Positions 23,571 to 31,791 of a stretch of DNA of 32,899 nt are shown here, in pieces. Position 1 is the first letter of the stretch; each line of letters opens with the position of its first letter. The position numbers and the translations under genes were made by a program. The notes under the pieces were generated by a model that saw nothing but the letters and a program-made list of their open reading frames with translations, ran no database searches and was not told the DNA's origin. Source of the stretch: Saprospiraceae bacterium (GTDB lineage Bacteria > Bacteroidota > Bacteroidia > Chitinophagales > Saprospiraceae); the NCBI GenBank assembly GCA_020629845.1, contig JAHDCQ010000005.1:23744-56642 (forward strand). The letters are read 5' to 3'.

Positions 23571-26500
23571 TAGCTAGTGCTGTTTTGTGCTTGGATTTGT
23601 TGTAGGATTGCTTGGAAGCGGGCTTCGCCTATTTTTTCGATGATTGCGTTTAAATAGCTCGCAGATTTTTTTGCATTAGGCGAACCAATACGCTCAAGAA
23701 TTTGATAGGCTTGGAAGATAGGAGCGATAGCGGCTTCATATTGGTCTTGCTCGAAATATGCAATACCGATTTTATGCAAAGTCTTTGCTATGCCACTTTG
23801 GTCTCCAATCTCTTTCCTTATTTTAAGAGACTGCTTTAAATATCCTAAAGTTTTATTATAATCTCCTTTGTTACGAGCTACAGATGATAAATTATTCAAA
23901 GTCGTACTCTCGTTTTCGCGATCTCCAATTTCTTGCTGGATATTTAAAGACTGTTCTAAGTAATCTAATGCTTTGTTATAATATCCTTTATCGATGGCAT
24001 TAGTAGCTAAATTATTTAAAATAACTCCCTTTCCTTTAACATCTCCAATTTCTTGCTTTATTACTAAGGATTTTTCTAAATAATCTAATGCAATATCATA
24101 ATTTCTCTTAGCACGGGCAACACTTGCTAAATTATTTAATATTGTACTTTCAAATTGGCGATTTCCTGTTTGTTGTTGAATTTTTAGAGCATACTCTAAA
24201 TAACGTAATGATGTGTCATAGTCTCCTCTCAGTTTAAAGATTAGACTTATGTTGTTCAAAGTTGTACCCTCATTCTCACGATCGCCAATTTCCTGTTGAA
24301 TTTTTAGAGCTTGTTCTAAGTAATTTAATGCTGTATTGTAGTCTCCTTTTGTATGATAGATTTGACTAATATTATTCAAAGTAACCCCCTTCCCCTTATG
24401 ATTAGCGGTTTCTTTTTCTATTTTTAGGATCTGTTCTAAATAAACTAATGCTTTACTACAATCTCCTTTGTGGTGAAAAATAGTAGCTATGTTATTGAGG
24501 GTGCTACTTATGCTCTTATAGTCATCAATTTTTTGCTGAATTTTTAAGGCTTGTTCTAGGTAATCTAATGCAATATCATAATTGCCTTTAACTTTAGCTA
24601 TTGTTGATAAAACATTTAGAACATTACTTTTCCCCAGACTGTCATCAATTTTTTGCTGAATTTTTAAGGCTTGTTTTAGGTAATCTAATGCAATATCATA
24701 GCTTCCTTTAGCAATAGCTATTTTTGCTAAATGATATAAAGCCTGACTCTCTCCTTTGTAATCACCTAGTTTTTGATTATTAATTAGTAATTTCTGTTGG
24801 TAATGCAAGGCATGTTCTAACTGGCCTCTCATCTTAAAAATAATACCCAAATAATTCCAAATTCTACCATCTGTTTTTTCTTGTGAGATTTCCTCTGTCC
24901 GTAAACCATATACCAAAGACAAACGAAACTGCTGTACTCTATAATAAAAGTCGTTCAAGCGCCATCCAACTCTATTAATCTCGTCCACTGCTTGTACTTG
25001 GTAGTAAAATTCAAAAGCTTCAATCTCTTCACTTATAATATCTAAATATAATTTCTCATCAAAAACATACTCATGATACGCCCCCGCTTGCAAAGTATCA
25101 AAAGGCGTTTCCTCAAATTGTACTTGTTGTAGTAGCTCCTTCACTAAAGGAATCACATAATAGCGGCTGCGTCTATCGCTGCCCACTTGTTTTTCTGCTA
25201 GGGTGAGTTGGGTCAGTTTTTGTAGGGCATTACTAGGGTTTATGCCTGTGCGTTGGTAGCCTATCGCCATCGGTAGCACGGGTATATTAAAGCGCGTAAG
25301 TAAGGAGAGTACATCGCGGGCAGGGGCATCCAAATAGGCTAGGAGTTGCTCAAATACTAAGTTCTCGCTCATGCGGTGTAGCACTTTACCTGTCGCTTTG
25401 CTTTCTTTTAGGTTAGCAAGTTCTTGTAGTAATTTAAAAATACCCGCCTTGTCCTTTTGGTAGGCTTCATCAAAAAACTCTAAGGCGCGGTAGTTGCCGC
25501 CTAGCGTATCGTATAGTAGGCGTACTACTTGCTCAAAATTCGCGCTTTTTTGGTCTGCATTTTTAAAAGGTCCAGTGGCTTTTTCGCTGCGCAATTGCTG
25601 GGCTATTTCATAAAAGTGCAATTGGCTACACTTTTTAAAAAAATCGCCAAAAGGCGCGCTATTCATATTCACCAGCGTCCAATCAGGGAATTCCGCTAGT
25701 GGGTAGCGTCCTGTCACCAGCATCGGAAAATCGCTGTATTGGTCAAGCAATTGCAGCAGGGTAAACACATCTTCGTGTTGGTTTATATTCCAAGCCCAAG
25801 CCGCCTGTGTTTCGTCGTAGCTTTGGAAGCTTTCCACATTATCAAAAATGAAAAGTGGCTCACAATGCTTGGCTACTTTAGCTAGCAAGTAAAGGAATTT
25901 ATCAGTAAGTTTTTCTTTCAAACTTAACTCACTCACTACTTCAAATTGCTTATGCTCTTTCGTAAGATATTCGGTCATTTGTTTTAATAGGCTATCCGCA
26001 GCAGGGACTTTTTCGCTATGCGTAAATACCTTCGTGCGTGGGTCGCGCACCAATAGGCGTATCGCCAAATGCTCTGCCAAAGCGGTTTTTCCTACGCCGC
26101 CTTGTCCGCGTAGCAGTACGCTTTTGCCTTCCTTCAGGGCATTAAAAGCCGTACGTTTTTCCTTTCGTCGTCCTACAAATACATAATTTTTCGGGCGCAC
26201 GCGCAATTCTAATAAACCCTCATCGCCTTTCACTACGCTCATGTTTTTGGAGAAATCGAGTTCACTTCTAGGCGCGTTTTTATCCACCAAATGCTCTACG
26301 ACTTGGCTCATCAGTAGTTGTGGTATCAGCCATTGCCCTGCGGCTACATTGGCTTGCTGCATTAAGTTTCCAAAAGTCGCAATTTCAAAATCACGCACCG
26401 CCCAACAGCTTTGCTGAAAGGCGTAGGGTAATTTATAGCCTTCGGCAATGCGCTTGTAAAAATCGGCAGCAAAAAAACTCGCGATATTATCCAATACACT

Positions 26501-27301
26501 CGCCGACATCGCCAGCACCGCAGGAATACCGCCTTCTAGCAAGGTATCGGCTATCCCTGTGACATCGCCTGCTGTGCCTTGCGCAGTTTGGCAAGCCGAT
26601 AGCAAGACCATATCGGGGCGGTGTCCTTTTTGGTGCGCTTCCTTGAAAACAGCATTGAGTTCGTGGGCAGTAGCTAGGTGTAGGTTACCCGTCAAAGCAT
26701 CCTCTAGCGCGAGTGTCCCAACTTGTTTATCCTCATCAAACTTCCCATGCCCCGAAAAGTGCAGGATGTGGTATTTGTTTTCGAGCAGTTTTTCTGCTAA
26801 GGTTTCCAAAGCGCCATCTTCAGTAAAGTGGATTTTTACCAAGCCTTTGCTCATCAAAGGCGAGAAAGCTTTGAGGAGTTCGAGTTCTTCTTTTTCGTAG
26901 TCTAAGCGTGTCACGCCTTCGGGTGCAGCCACCATTATCAGCACTTTCAACGGGTAACTCTGCGATGCCTCATGTGGCGCGAGTGCTGCTGCCTTACTTT
27001 TCACTAATGGTAAAGCACGATTGCCTTCCAATGCCAACTGCCAGGGCAAATTCCGCACTTCCGTGGACGTATGTATGATTTGTAGAGGCAGCAACTCGTG
27101 TCCGAAACTGCCTGTGAGCCAAGTTGCTTCAAAGCCATCTTGGGCTTGTAAGGCTTGGGTTAGAGCTTGTTTTAAATCGCGCAAGGTGGTGGGATTGGGG
27201 AAAGGTGTGCGTCTGCGCTCCAATTCTGTGTAGAATTGTTTGCCGAGTTGTAGGAGTTTTTTCTCTTGTGTTTTGCTGAGTATTAGCTGTAGTTGTGTCA
27301 T
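23570..27301 (-). CDS. CHAT protease - STAND-type NTPase - TPR repeat protein
   Basis: A 1243-residue cytoplasmic multidomain protein. The N-terminal CHAT caspase-like protease (about 70-330) keeps both catalytic residues: H185 in HFSGHGKFD and C237 in LLSACQTAQG. The NTPase (about 370-700) has Walker A GQGGVGKT (399-406, K405) and a Walker B-like LFIFDN, followed by a winged-helix-like region. Ten TPR units of 40 residues run from about 814 to 1213 and should form the sensing superhelix. This is the architecture of signal-transduction ATPases of the NB-ARC/NACHT class used in bacterial immunity and programmed death. The 5' half is GC-richer than the TPR half. It is followed at TAATG by a two-TM protein and preceded by a zinc-ribbon gene. 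Confidence 0.9.
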   Translation of the reverse strand: MTQLQLILSKTQEKKLLQLGKQFYTELERRRTPFPNPTTLRDLKQALTQALQAQDGFEATWLTGSFGHELLPLQIIHTSTEVRNLPWQLALEGNRALPLVKSKAAALAPHEASQSYPLKVLIMVAAPEGVTRLDYEKEELELLKAFSPLMSKGLVKIHFTEDGALETLAEKLLENKYHILHFSGHGKFDEDKQVGTLALEDALTGNLHLATAHELNAVFKEAHQKGHRPDMVLLSACQTAQGTAGDVTGIADTLLEGGIPAVLAMSASVLDNIASFFAADFYKRIAEGYKLPYAFQQSCWAVRDFEIATFGNLMQQANVAAGQWLIPQLLMSQVVEHLVDKNAPRSELDFSKNMSVVKGDEGLLELRVRPKNYVFVGRRKEKRTAFNALKEGKSVLLRGQGGVGKTALAEHLAIRLLVRDPRTKVFTHSEKVPAADSLLKQMTEYLTKEHKQFEVVSELSLKEKLTDKFLYLLAKVAKHCEPLFIFDNVESFQSYDETQAAWAWNINQHEDVFTLLQLLDQYSDFPMLVTGRYPLAEFPDWTLVNMNSAPFGDFFKKCSQLHFYEIAQQLRSEKATGPFKNADQKSANFEQVVRLLYDTLGGNYRALEFFDEAYQKDKAGIFKLLQELANLKESKATGKVLHRMSENLVFEQLLAYLDAPARDVLSLLTRFNIPVLPMAIGYQRTGINPSNALQKLTQLTLAEKQVGSDRRSRYYVIPLVKELLQQVQFEETPFDTLQAGAYHEYVFDEKLYLDIISEEIEAFEFYYQVQAVDEINRVGWRLNDFYYRVQQFRLSLVYGLRTEEISQEKTDGRIWNYLGIIFKMRGQLEHALHYQQKLLINNQKLGDYKGESQALYHLAKIAIAKGSYDIALDYLKQALKIQQKIDDSLGKSNVLNVLSTIAKVKGNYDIALDYLEQALKIQQKIDDYKSISSTLNNIATIFHHKGDCSKALVYLEQILKIEKETANHKGKGVTLNNISQIYHTKGDYNTALNYLEQALKIQQEIGDRENEGTTLNNISLIFKLRGDYDTSLRYLEYALKIQQQTGNRQFESTILNNLASVARAKRNYDIALDYLEKSLVIKQEIGDVKGKGVILNNLATNAIDKGYYNKALDYLEQSLNIQQEIGDRENESTTLNNLSSVARNKGDYNKTLGYLKQSLKIRKEIGDQSGIAKTLHKIGIAYFEQDQYEAAIAPIFQAYQILERIGSPNAKKSASYLNAIIEKIGEARFQAILQQIQAQNSTS
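23800..24870 (-). repeat. Tandem 120-bp repeat array encoding TPR units
   Basis: The 3' part of the CHAT gene is built of about nine to ten 120-bp units. Two neighbours are almost identical in DNA: 24521-24580 and 24641-24700 match at 59 of 60 positions at exactly 120-bp spacing. The other units are more diverged. This indicates recent unit duplication or gene conversion, and the array could vary in length between strains. Confidence 0.8.
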
Positions 27302-27325
27302 GTTTTGATTTTAATGATATTTCCC

Positions 27326-27432
27326 TGTAGAGGCGACATGCCTGCCGCCTCCTGTCGCTTATGAAAATCCTATTTACGCGACAAAGTGTAGCAGCATATA
27401 GGATAGGAGGCGGCAGGCATGTCGCCTCTACA
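27326..27432. repeat. Imperfect-loop palindromic repeat with perfect 28-bp arms
   Basis: Perfect 28-bp inverted arms (27326-27353 and 27405-27432, beginning TGTAGAGGCGACATGCCTGC) enclose a 51-bp loop with its own GTCGC/GCGAC stem (27354-27358 and 27378-27382). The GC-rich arms contrast with the surroundings and resemble dispersed REP/MITE-like elements. It lies between the zinc-ribbon gene and the CHAT gene, so a long hairpin would form in a shared transcript. No clear target duplication was found. Confidence 0.75.
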
Positions 27433-27438
27433 AGGGGA

Positions 27439-27636
27439 TTATTCTAATCCTCGAAAGATAACATCACTTTCACCTGTATAGCCTTCGGGCAAGGTGAATT
27501 TATTAGGCGTGGCGCAGATGATGCAGCGTTTTACGACGGCTGTGCCGCCTTTGCTGTCTTCATCTTTCAAGGCAGGGTAGGTGTTTTCAGAATCGCACTT
27601 ATAGCACGTAAATTTAAAGGAAGTGGTGTCGGACAT
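27439..27636 (-). CDS. Small zinc-ribbon-like protein
   Basis: A 65-residue protein with four cysteines in two CxxC pairs: FTCYKCDSE (C11, C14) and KRCIICATP (C38, C41). That spacing is typical of a zinc ribbon. The ATG at 27636 is used because it directly precedes the compact domain; a longer frame begins at 27675. It reads in the same direction as the CHAT gene, 137 bp away, with a palindromic repeat between them. Function unknown; it might be a DNA/RNA-binding or regulatory partner of the CHAT module, or an unrelated gene. Confidence 0.55.
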   Translation of the reverse strand: MSDTTSFKFTCYKCDSENTYPALKDEDSKGGTAVVKRCIICATPNKFTLPEGYTGESDVIFRGLE

Positions 27637-27780
27637 AGTATCTGTGTTTTTGTAATGCTGCCTAAGATACGGCAATTGCAGGGATTTTGAAAACCCTTCG
27701 GATGGAAGTCGAGCTTTTTTCGATAAAGTTCAAGTTGATTCCGCATAAATCGCACTTTAAATAAACCTCAAATGTTAAAA

Positions 27781-27796
27781 TACTACACTTGTAGTA
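27781..27796. promoter_or_regulatory. BlaI-type operator 1
   Basis: TACTACACTTGTAGTA is a 16-bp dyad with 6-bp arms around ACTT. It fits the TACTACA-n-TGTAGTA operator recognised by BlaI/MecI repressors. It lies upstream of the -33 element of the blaI-like promoter. Confidence 0.75.
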
Positions 27797-27803
27797 AATA
27801 AAA

Positions 27804-27835
27804 TTTGCATCTACTACACAAGTAGTATATATTTG
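27804..27835 (+). promoter_or_regulatory. Bacteroidota-type promoter of the BlaI-like gene
   Basis: TTTG at 27804-27807 and TATATTTG at 27828-27835 (TAnnTTTG) are separated by 20 bp, an excellent match to the Bacteroidota sigma-ABfr -33/-7 consensus. The second BlaI-type operator sits exactly between the two elements, so a bound repressor would block polymerase. Confidence 0.7.
27812..27827. promoter_or_regulatory. BlaI-type operator 2, between -33 and -7
   Basis: TACTACACAAGTAGTA is a second 16-bp dyad, identical to operator 1 in both 6-bp arms and different only in the four-base centre. It is centred 31 bp downstream of operator 1, close to three helical turns, and occupies the spacer of the promoter. 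It implies autorepression of the blaI-M56 operon. Confidence 0.75.
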
Positions 27836-27906
27836 CAGCAGGTTATGATCATATCCTGTTTTTTACCAATCTAAGGATGATTGGAAAAGCAATAAAATCT
27901 ACATTC

Positions 27907-28293
27907 ATGGAAAATTATCAGCCTTCCGAGGTGGAATTAGAAATCTTGCAATTGCTTTGGGAACATCAGCCGACTACGGTGCGCTTTGTGTTCGAGCAAA
28001 TGAATGAAGGGCGCGAAAAGCCCTACAGCTATACCACTATTTTGACCTACTTCCAACGTATGGCAAAAAAGGAGGTAGTGACATTCGAGAAGCAAGGCAA
28101 AACGCACTACTACCGCGCTGTGCCACAAGAGCAAGCCGTGAAGCAAAGTCTTTCGCAACGGATGTTGGACAATGTATTTCAAGGTTCTGCGAAGAAGATG
28201 ATAATGCACGCATTGGGACAGAAAAAGGTGTCTCAAGAAGAATTGGACGAGATTCAACAATGGTTAGAAGCAAAAAAGCAAGAAAATGAATAG
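27907..28293 (+). CDS. BlaI/MecI/CopY family transcriptional repressor
   Basis: A 128-residue winged-helix repressor: VELEILQLLWEHQPTTVRFVFEQM is the N-terminal helix region of the family, YSYTTILTYFQRMAKKEVV the recognition helix and wing, and the helical C-terminus (LSQRMLDNVFQ then EELDEIQQWLEAKK) the dimerisation part cleaved in the classic system. It should bind the two dyads upstream and repress its own operon. The start at 27907 gives the usual length; an ATG at 27877 would add 10 residues. It overlaps the M56 gene by eight bases, so the pair is coupled. Confidence 0.92.
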   Translation: MENYQPSEVELEILQLLWEHQPTTVRFVFEQMNEGREKPYSYTTILTYFQRMAKKEVVTFEKQGKTHYYRAVPQEQAVKQSLSQRMLDNVFQGSAKKMIMHALGQKKVSQEELDEIQQWLEAKKQENE

Positions 28294-31200
28294 TATCAAT
28301 TGGCTAGAATGGATTCCCTACGGAAACGCGATTGGTTGGACGGTGCTACACAGCGTTTGGCAAATTGGTTTAGTGGCTATCGCGCTGCGTTTGATACTGT
28401 TGGCTGTGCCGAGGAAGCGACCAAATTTGCGCTATTCGCTATTGCTTTTGAGCCTTTTTGTTTCGCTGATTTGGGTAGGTCGAACCTTCCAACAGGAGCA
28501 AGGAAAAATAGCAGCAACACCAGCAATTACAACTACTAATACCAGTAATTCATCAGAACAAGTCGCGCAAAATCATCCGACGACAATGGTCAATCCGAGC
28601 GAAGAATCGCTTAAAATCACCCGATTGACAGAAACACAAGATAGCGCAATTCCGTTGAGTACGAACGCTATCAAAAATCAGTTCGCGCCTTATGTTCCGA
28701 TGGTGGCTTTGGCTTGGATAATTGGAGTGTTGCTGCTTTCCATTGCGATGCTTTTGGGCTTTGTACAACTGCATCGTCTGAGGACGAAAAATATCGTCGA
28801 AATAGACGAAGATTGGCAATACTTATTCAAGCAATTGAAGCAGCAAATGGGCATTTTCAAAACGGTGCAATTTGCCATTTCTGAAAAAATTCTTGAACCG
28901 GTCACGTTCCATTTCTTCAAGCCCGTAGTCTTAGTGCCGATTGGCTTTTTCAATGGACTAAGTCCTGAACAAGTGGAAGTGGTGCTGCTGCATGAGTTGG
29001 CACACATCCGACGACAGGATTATCTCGTCAATACGCTGCAATCCATTATTGAGATTTTGTTCTTTTATCATCCTGCGATTTGGTGGATTTCGGGTAAGAT
29101 TCGCGAAGAGCGCGAGCATTGTTGCGATGACCTCGTATTGAAGGTACGCAATAATCCGATGCTCTACGCGGAGGCTCTTACTCGCTTACAGATTTTTCAT
29201 CAACCACTAAAATTTAGATTAGCGATGTCTTTAAATGGAAAAAATGGAGCATTTAAGAAGCGAATTTTTAGATTGTTTGGGCAATATGATCGCCCTACTT
29301 CTTTTCTCAAAAGCGGTTTGTTAGGTGCGTTGCTGTTGCTTGCGATTTTGACGCAAGCATTCATCCAAAGCGATGCTAAAACGCATATAGAAGAAGCTTT
29401 TATAACAGAAAATACAGACTCGGCAATAGAGAAAAGTGATGCGATAGCAGAAGCAACTACAAGCGAATATCAGGTACAAGTTTCTTCGAGCAATACACCT
29501 GAAAAGGAGGATTTTGTGACACAAGAAGTTACCGAAGTGCTGAAAGAAGCAGAAGAAAACGCAGAACTAAACACCAGTAATGATTTCAAAGCCTTGATGA
29601 AGGCAATTGAAGAGAATGATATTGAGACTGTAAAAGCACTACTGGATAAGGGCGTAGATATTTATGGTGCAGATGAACGTGGCTATACGCCTTTGCTATT
29701 AGCTGCTTCTTTAAAGCATGAAGCGATTGCCAAATTACTCGTTCGCCGAACGCTAGAACACGCTGGTCTTAACCCCGATTTGGCAGAGGGTTCAGGGATA
29801 CAAATTAGAGATGAAGAAGGCAATATCAAGGATGTTTTGGATGTGTACCATAATGTCGAAGGACATGGTGATTATGAGGAAGACCATTCCTACAATCCTT
29901 ATTTCAATCACGATGATAGGTCGCATTATGATGATGAATGCAAATCACTCATCAAGGCGATATTGAAGGAGGACATCGCGGAAGTGAAACGATTAATTCC
30001 AACAATGAAAACGGATTGCGTTGATCCGAACCCAGATAGAAAAAGAGTGGAAGAAGGTGTTTATGATTATTATACTTCTGAGCCTAGAACGCCTCTAGTG
30101 GCAGCGGCACATGTTGGAAATATAGAAATTGCAAAAATATTGTTAAAAGCAAGAGCAGATATTAATTACAGCGCACACGGCGACCCATCTCCCTTGATGG
30201 AAGCAGCAGATGAAGGGCATTTGGCATTCGTGAAATATCTTCATTCCGCAGGTGCAGATATTCATATCAAAAGACGAAATGATGGCACTGCTTTAACGGT
30301 AGCAGCCAGAGAAGGGCAAGTAGCAGTGATGAAATACCTCATCGAACAAGGGGCGGACATCAATGCAAGAGCGATGGGTGAAAGTACACCACTCGCACAG
30401 GCAGCAAGAAGCGGCGAGTTAGAAGCGGTTAAGTTTTTACTTGCTAAAGGCGCGGATATTCATGCCAATGCACGTGGGGAGGGGACACCACTTTCCCTTG
30501 CAGCGCGTAGTGGACATCCAAAGGTAGTAGAGCTTCTACTTGCCGCAGGTGCAGACTTAGAATCGAAGACCATGGGCGAAGGCACACCGCTTTCGCTTGC
30601 AGCCCGTAGTGGACAGCCAAAAGTAGTGGAGCTTTTGCTTTCTAAAGGCGCAAATTTAGAATCTAATACACGTGGCGAAGGCACACCACTCTCCCTTGCG
30701 GCGCGTAGTGGACACCCAAAAGTGGTGAATCTTTTGCTTTCTAAAGGAGCTGATTTAGAATCTAATACACGCGGTGAAGGCACGCCACTTTCATTGGCTG
30801 CGCGTAGTGGAAATGAAGAAGTTATCACACTTCTGCTTGCCAAAGGCGCAGATTTAGAATCCGAAACACGGGGCGAAGGCACGCCGCTTTCCCTTGCAGC
30901 CCGTAGCGGAAATATGAAAGCTATCAAGCTTTTACTTTCCAAAGGCGCGGATATAGAGTCTGATACACGCGGAGAGGGAACGCCACTTTCCCTTGCAGCA
31001 CGTAGTGGACACACGCGCGTATCGCAATTGTTGCTTTCCAAAGGCGCGGATATAGAAGCAAACACACGCGGAGAAGGTACACCGCTTTCGCTTGCAGCGC
31101 GTAGTGGAGATGATAATATGGTCAAGTTCCTATTGGAGCAAGGCGCGAATATCGAATCTAACACCACAGGCGAAGGCACGCCACTTACTTTAGCGGCACG

Positions 31201-31684
31201 AAGTGGCAGTTTGGACTGTGTAAAAATATTGTTAGAAGAAGGTGCAGATATTAATTCTGGTAATCAATTGGATGCAACACCGCTTGCAATTGCTATGCGA
31301 AGTGGACATAGAGAAATAGCGCGTTATTTGGTCTCCAAAGGCGCAAGCGAAGATGTTTTTTCTACAAAAGGCGGCACAACTGCAAAGTCATTTGACAAAA
31401 AGGATTTGCCTAAAGATGTAACAATTGATATTAACTCGCCAATAGGAACGGAATTGAAGGTATTCCTAACGATGAAAAAATCTCATCATGTAAAAATAGA
31501 GGTTCGTAGTCTGAATAATCGTCTTATTGAAAAATTATCAGACCTTACTTTTAAAGGCGATCTTACTACCGCTTGGGATATTCCCGATTCAAAGAGACAA
31601 GGGAATTACCTAGTGTATATCACACTAGATGATGAAGTTTGGACACAAAAAATCGGAGACGGCACGGACTATCCGTGGAAATAA
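28286..31684 (+). CDS. M56/BlaR1-type membrane metalloprotease fused to ankyrin repeats
   Basis: A 1132-residue membrane protein. The M56 part has membrane segments at about 14-41, 50-66 and 137-161, the zinc motif HELAH (236-240) with the third ligand E277 in REEREHCCDD, and a fourth membrane segment at about 345-364. The extracytoplasmic part has no penicillin-binding sensor domain. Instead it has about 16 ankyrin repeats (about 432-1024), including eight nearly identical 33-residue units with GEGTPLSLAARSG (731-994). A final beta-rich domain (about 1040-1132) is like FlgD/T9SS tail folds. It probably senses an envelope signal and cleaves the BlaI-type repressor. What it senses is unknown. 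Confidence 0.9.
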   Translation: MNSINWLEWIPYGNAIGWTVLHSVWQIGLVAIALRLILLAVPRKRPNLRYSLLLLSLFVSLIWVGRTFQQEQGKIAATPAITTTNTSNSSEQVAQNHPTTMVNPSEESLKITRLTETQDSAIPLSTNAIKNQFAPYVPMVALAWIIGVLLLSIAMLLGFVQLHRLRTKNIVEIDEDWQYLFKQLKQQMGIFKTVQFAISEKILEPVTFHFFKPVVLVPIGFFNGLSPEQVEVVLLHELAHIRRQDYLVNTLQSIIEILFFYHPAIWWISGKIREEREHCCDDLVLKVRNNPMLYAEALTRLQIFHQPLKFRLAMSLNGKNGAFKKRIFRLFGQYDRPTSFLKSGLLGALLLLAILTQAFIQSDAKTHIEEAFITENTDSAIEKSDAIAEATTSEYQVQVSSSNTPEKEDFVTQEVTEVLKEAEENAELNTSNDFKALMKAIEENDIETVKALLDKGVDIYGADERGYTPLLLAASLKHEAIAKLLVRRTLEHAGLNPDLAEGSGIQIRDEEGNIKDVLDVYHNVEGHGDYEEDHSYNPYFNHDDRSHYDDECKSLIKAILKEDIAEVKRLIPTMKTDCVDPNPDRKRVEEGVYDYYTSEPRTPLVAAAHVGNIEIAKILLKARADINYSAHGDPSPLMEAADEGHLAFVKYLHSAGADIHIKRRNDGTALTVAAREGQVAVMKYLIEQGADINARAMGESTPLAQAARSGELEAVKFLLAKGADIHANARGEGTPLSLAARSGHPKVVELLLAAGADLESKTMGEGTPLSLAARSGQPKVVELLLSKGANLESNTRGEGTPLSLAARSGHPKVVNLLLSKGADLESNTRGEGTPLSLAARSGNEEVITLLLAKGADLESETRGEGTPLSLAARSGNMKAIKLLLSKGADIESDTRGEGTPLSLAARSGHTRVSQLLLSKGADIEANTRGEGTPLSLAARSGDDNMVKFLLEQGANIESNTTGEGTPLTLAARSGSLDCVKILLEEGADINSGNQLDATPLAIAMRSGHREIARYLVSKGASEDVFSTKGGTTAKSFDKKDLPKDVTIDINSPIGTELKVFLTMKKSHHVKIEVRSLNNRLIEKLSDLTFKGDLTTAWDIPDSKRQGNYLVYITLDDEVWTQKIGDGTDYPWK
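30476..31267 (+). repeat. 99-bp tandem repeats encoding ankyrin units
   Basis: Eight consecutive 99-bp units encode 33-residue ankyrin repeats that share GEGTPLSLAARSG, LLLSKGADLES and related stretches with high identity. Neighbouring units are also similar at DNA level. The array is in frame and should change in copy number by recombination or slippage without breaking the gene. Confidence 0.85.
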
Positions 31685-31702
31685 TATTTGTAGAGGGTAA
31701 AA

Positions 31703-31763
31703 GGTAGAGCGTAGAGGGACTTTTAAAGTCTATCCCTCTACCAATTATCCTCTACGCTCTACC
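31703..31763. repeat. 15-bp inverted repeat between M56-ankyrin and TonB receptor genes
   Basis: GGTAGAGCGTAGAGG (31703-31717) and its complement (31749-31763) are perfect arms around a 31-base centre that itself contains a TAGAGGGA/TCCCTCTA stem. It lies 19 bp after the M56 stop. A terminator or a dispersed palindromic repeat are both possible; no T run follows directly. Confidence 0.6.
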
Positions 31764-31791
31764 AATTTTCAATCACCTAATTGTTTTTAAA

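Noticed and set aside
23800-24870. Regularly spaced repeats that could be mistaken for a CRISPR-like or satellite array
   Set aside because: The period is 120 bp in frame with a TPR-encoding gene, and no unique spacers between short identical repeats are present.
30460-31179. A 239-codon open frame on the minus strand inside the ankyrin gene
   Set aside because: It is the reverse-strand shadow of the 99-bp repeats; its protein is a low-complexity repeat of the antisense codons and the forward frame is clearly a real protein.
28286-31684. Role of the M56 protein as a beta-lactam resistance sensor
   Set aside because: There is no penicillin-binding sensor domain and no beta-lactamase gene in the window, so the family name alone does not support resistance.
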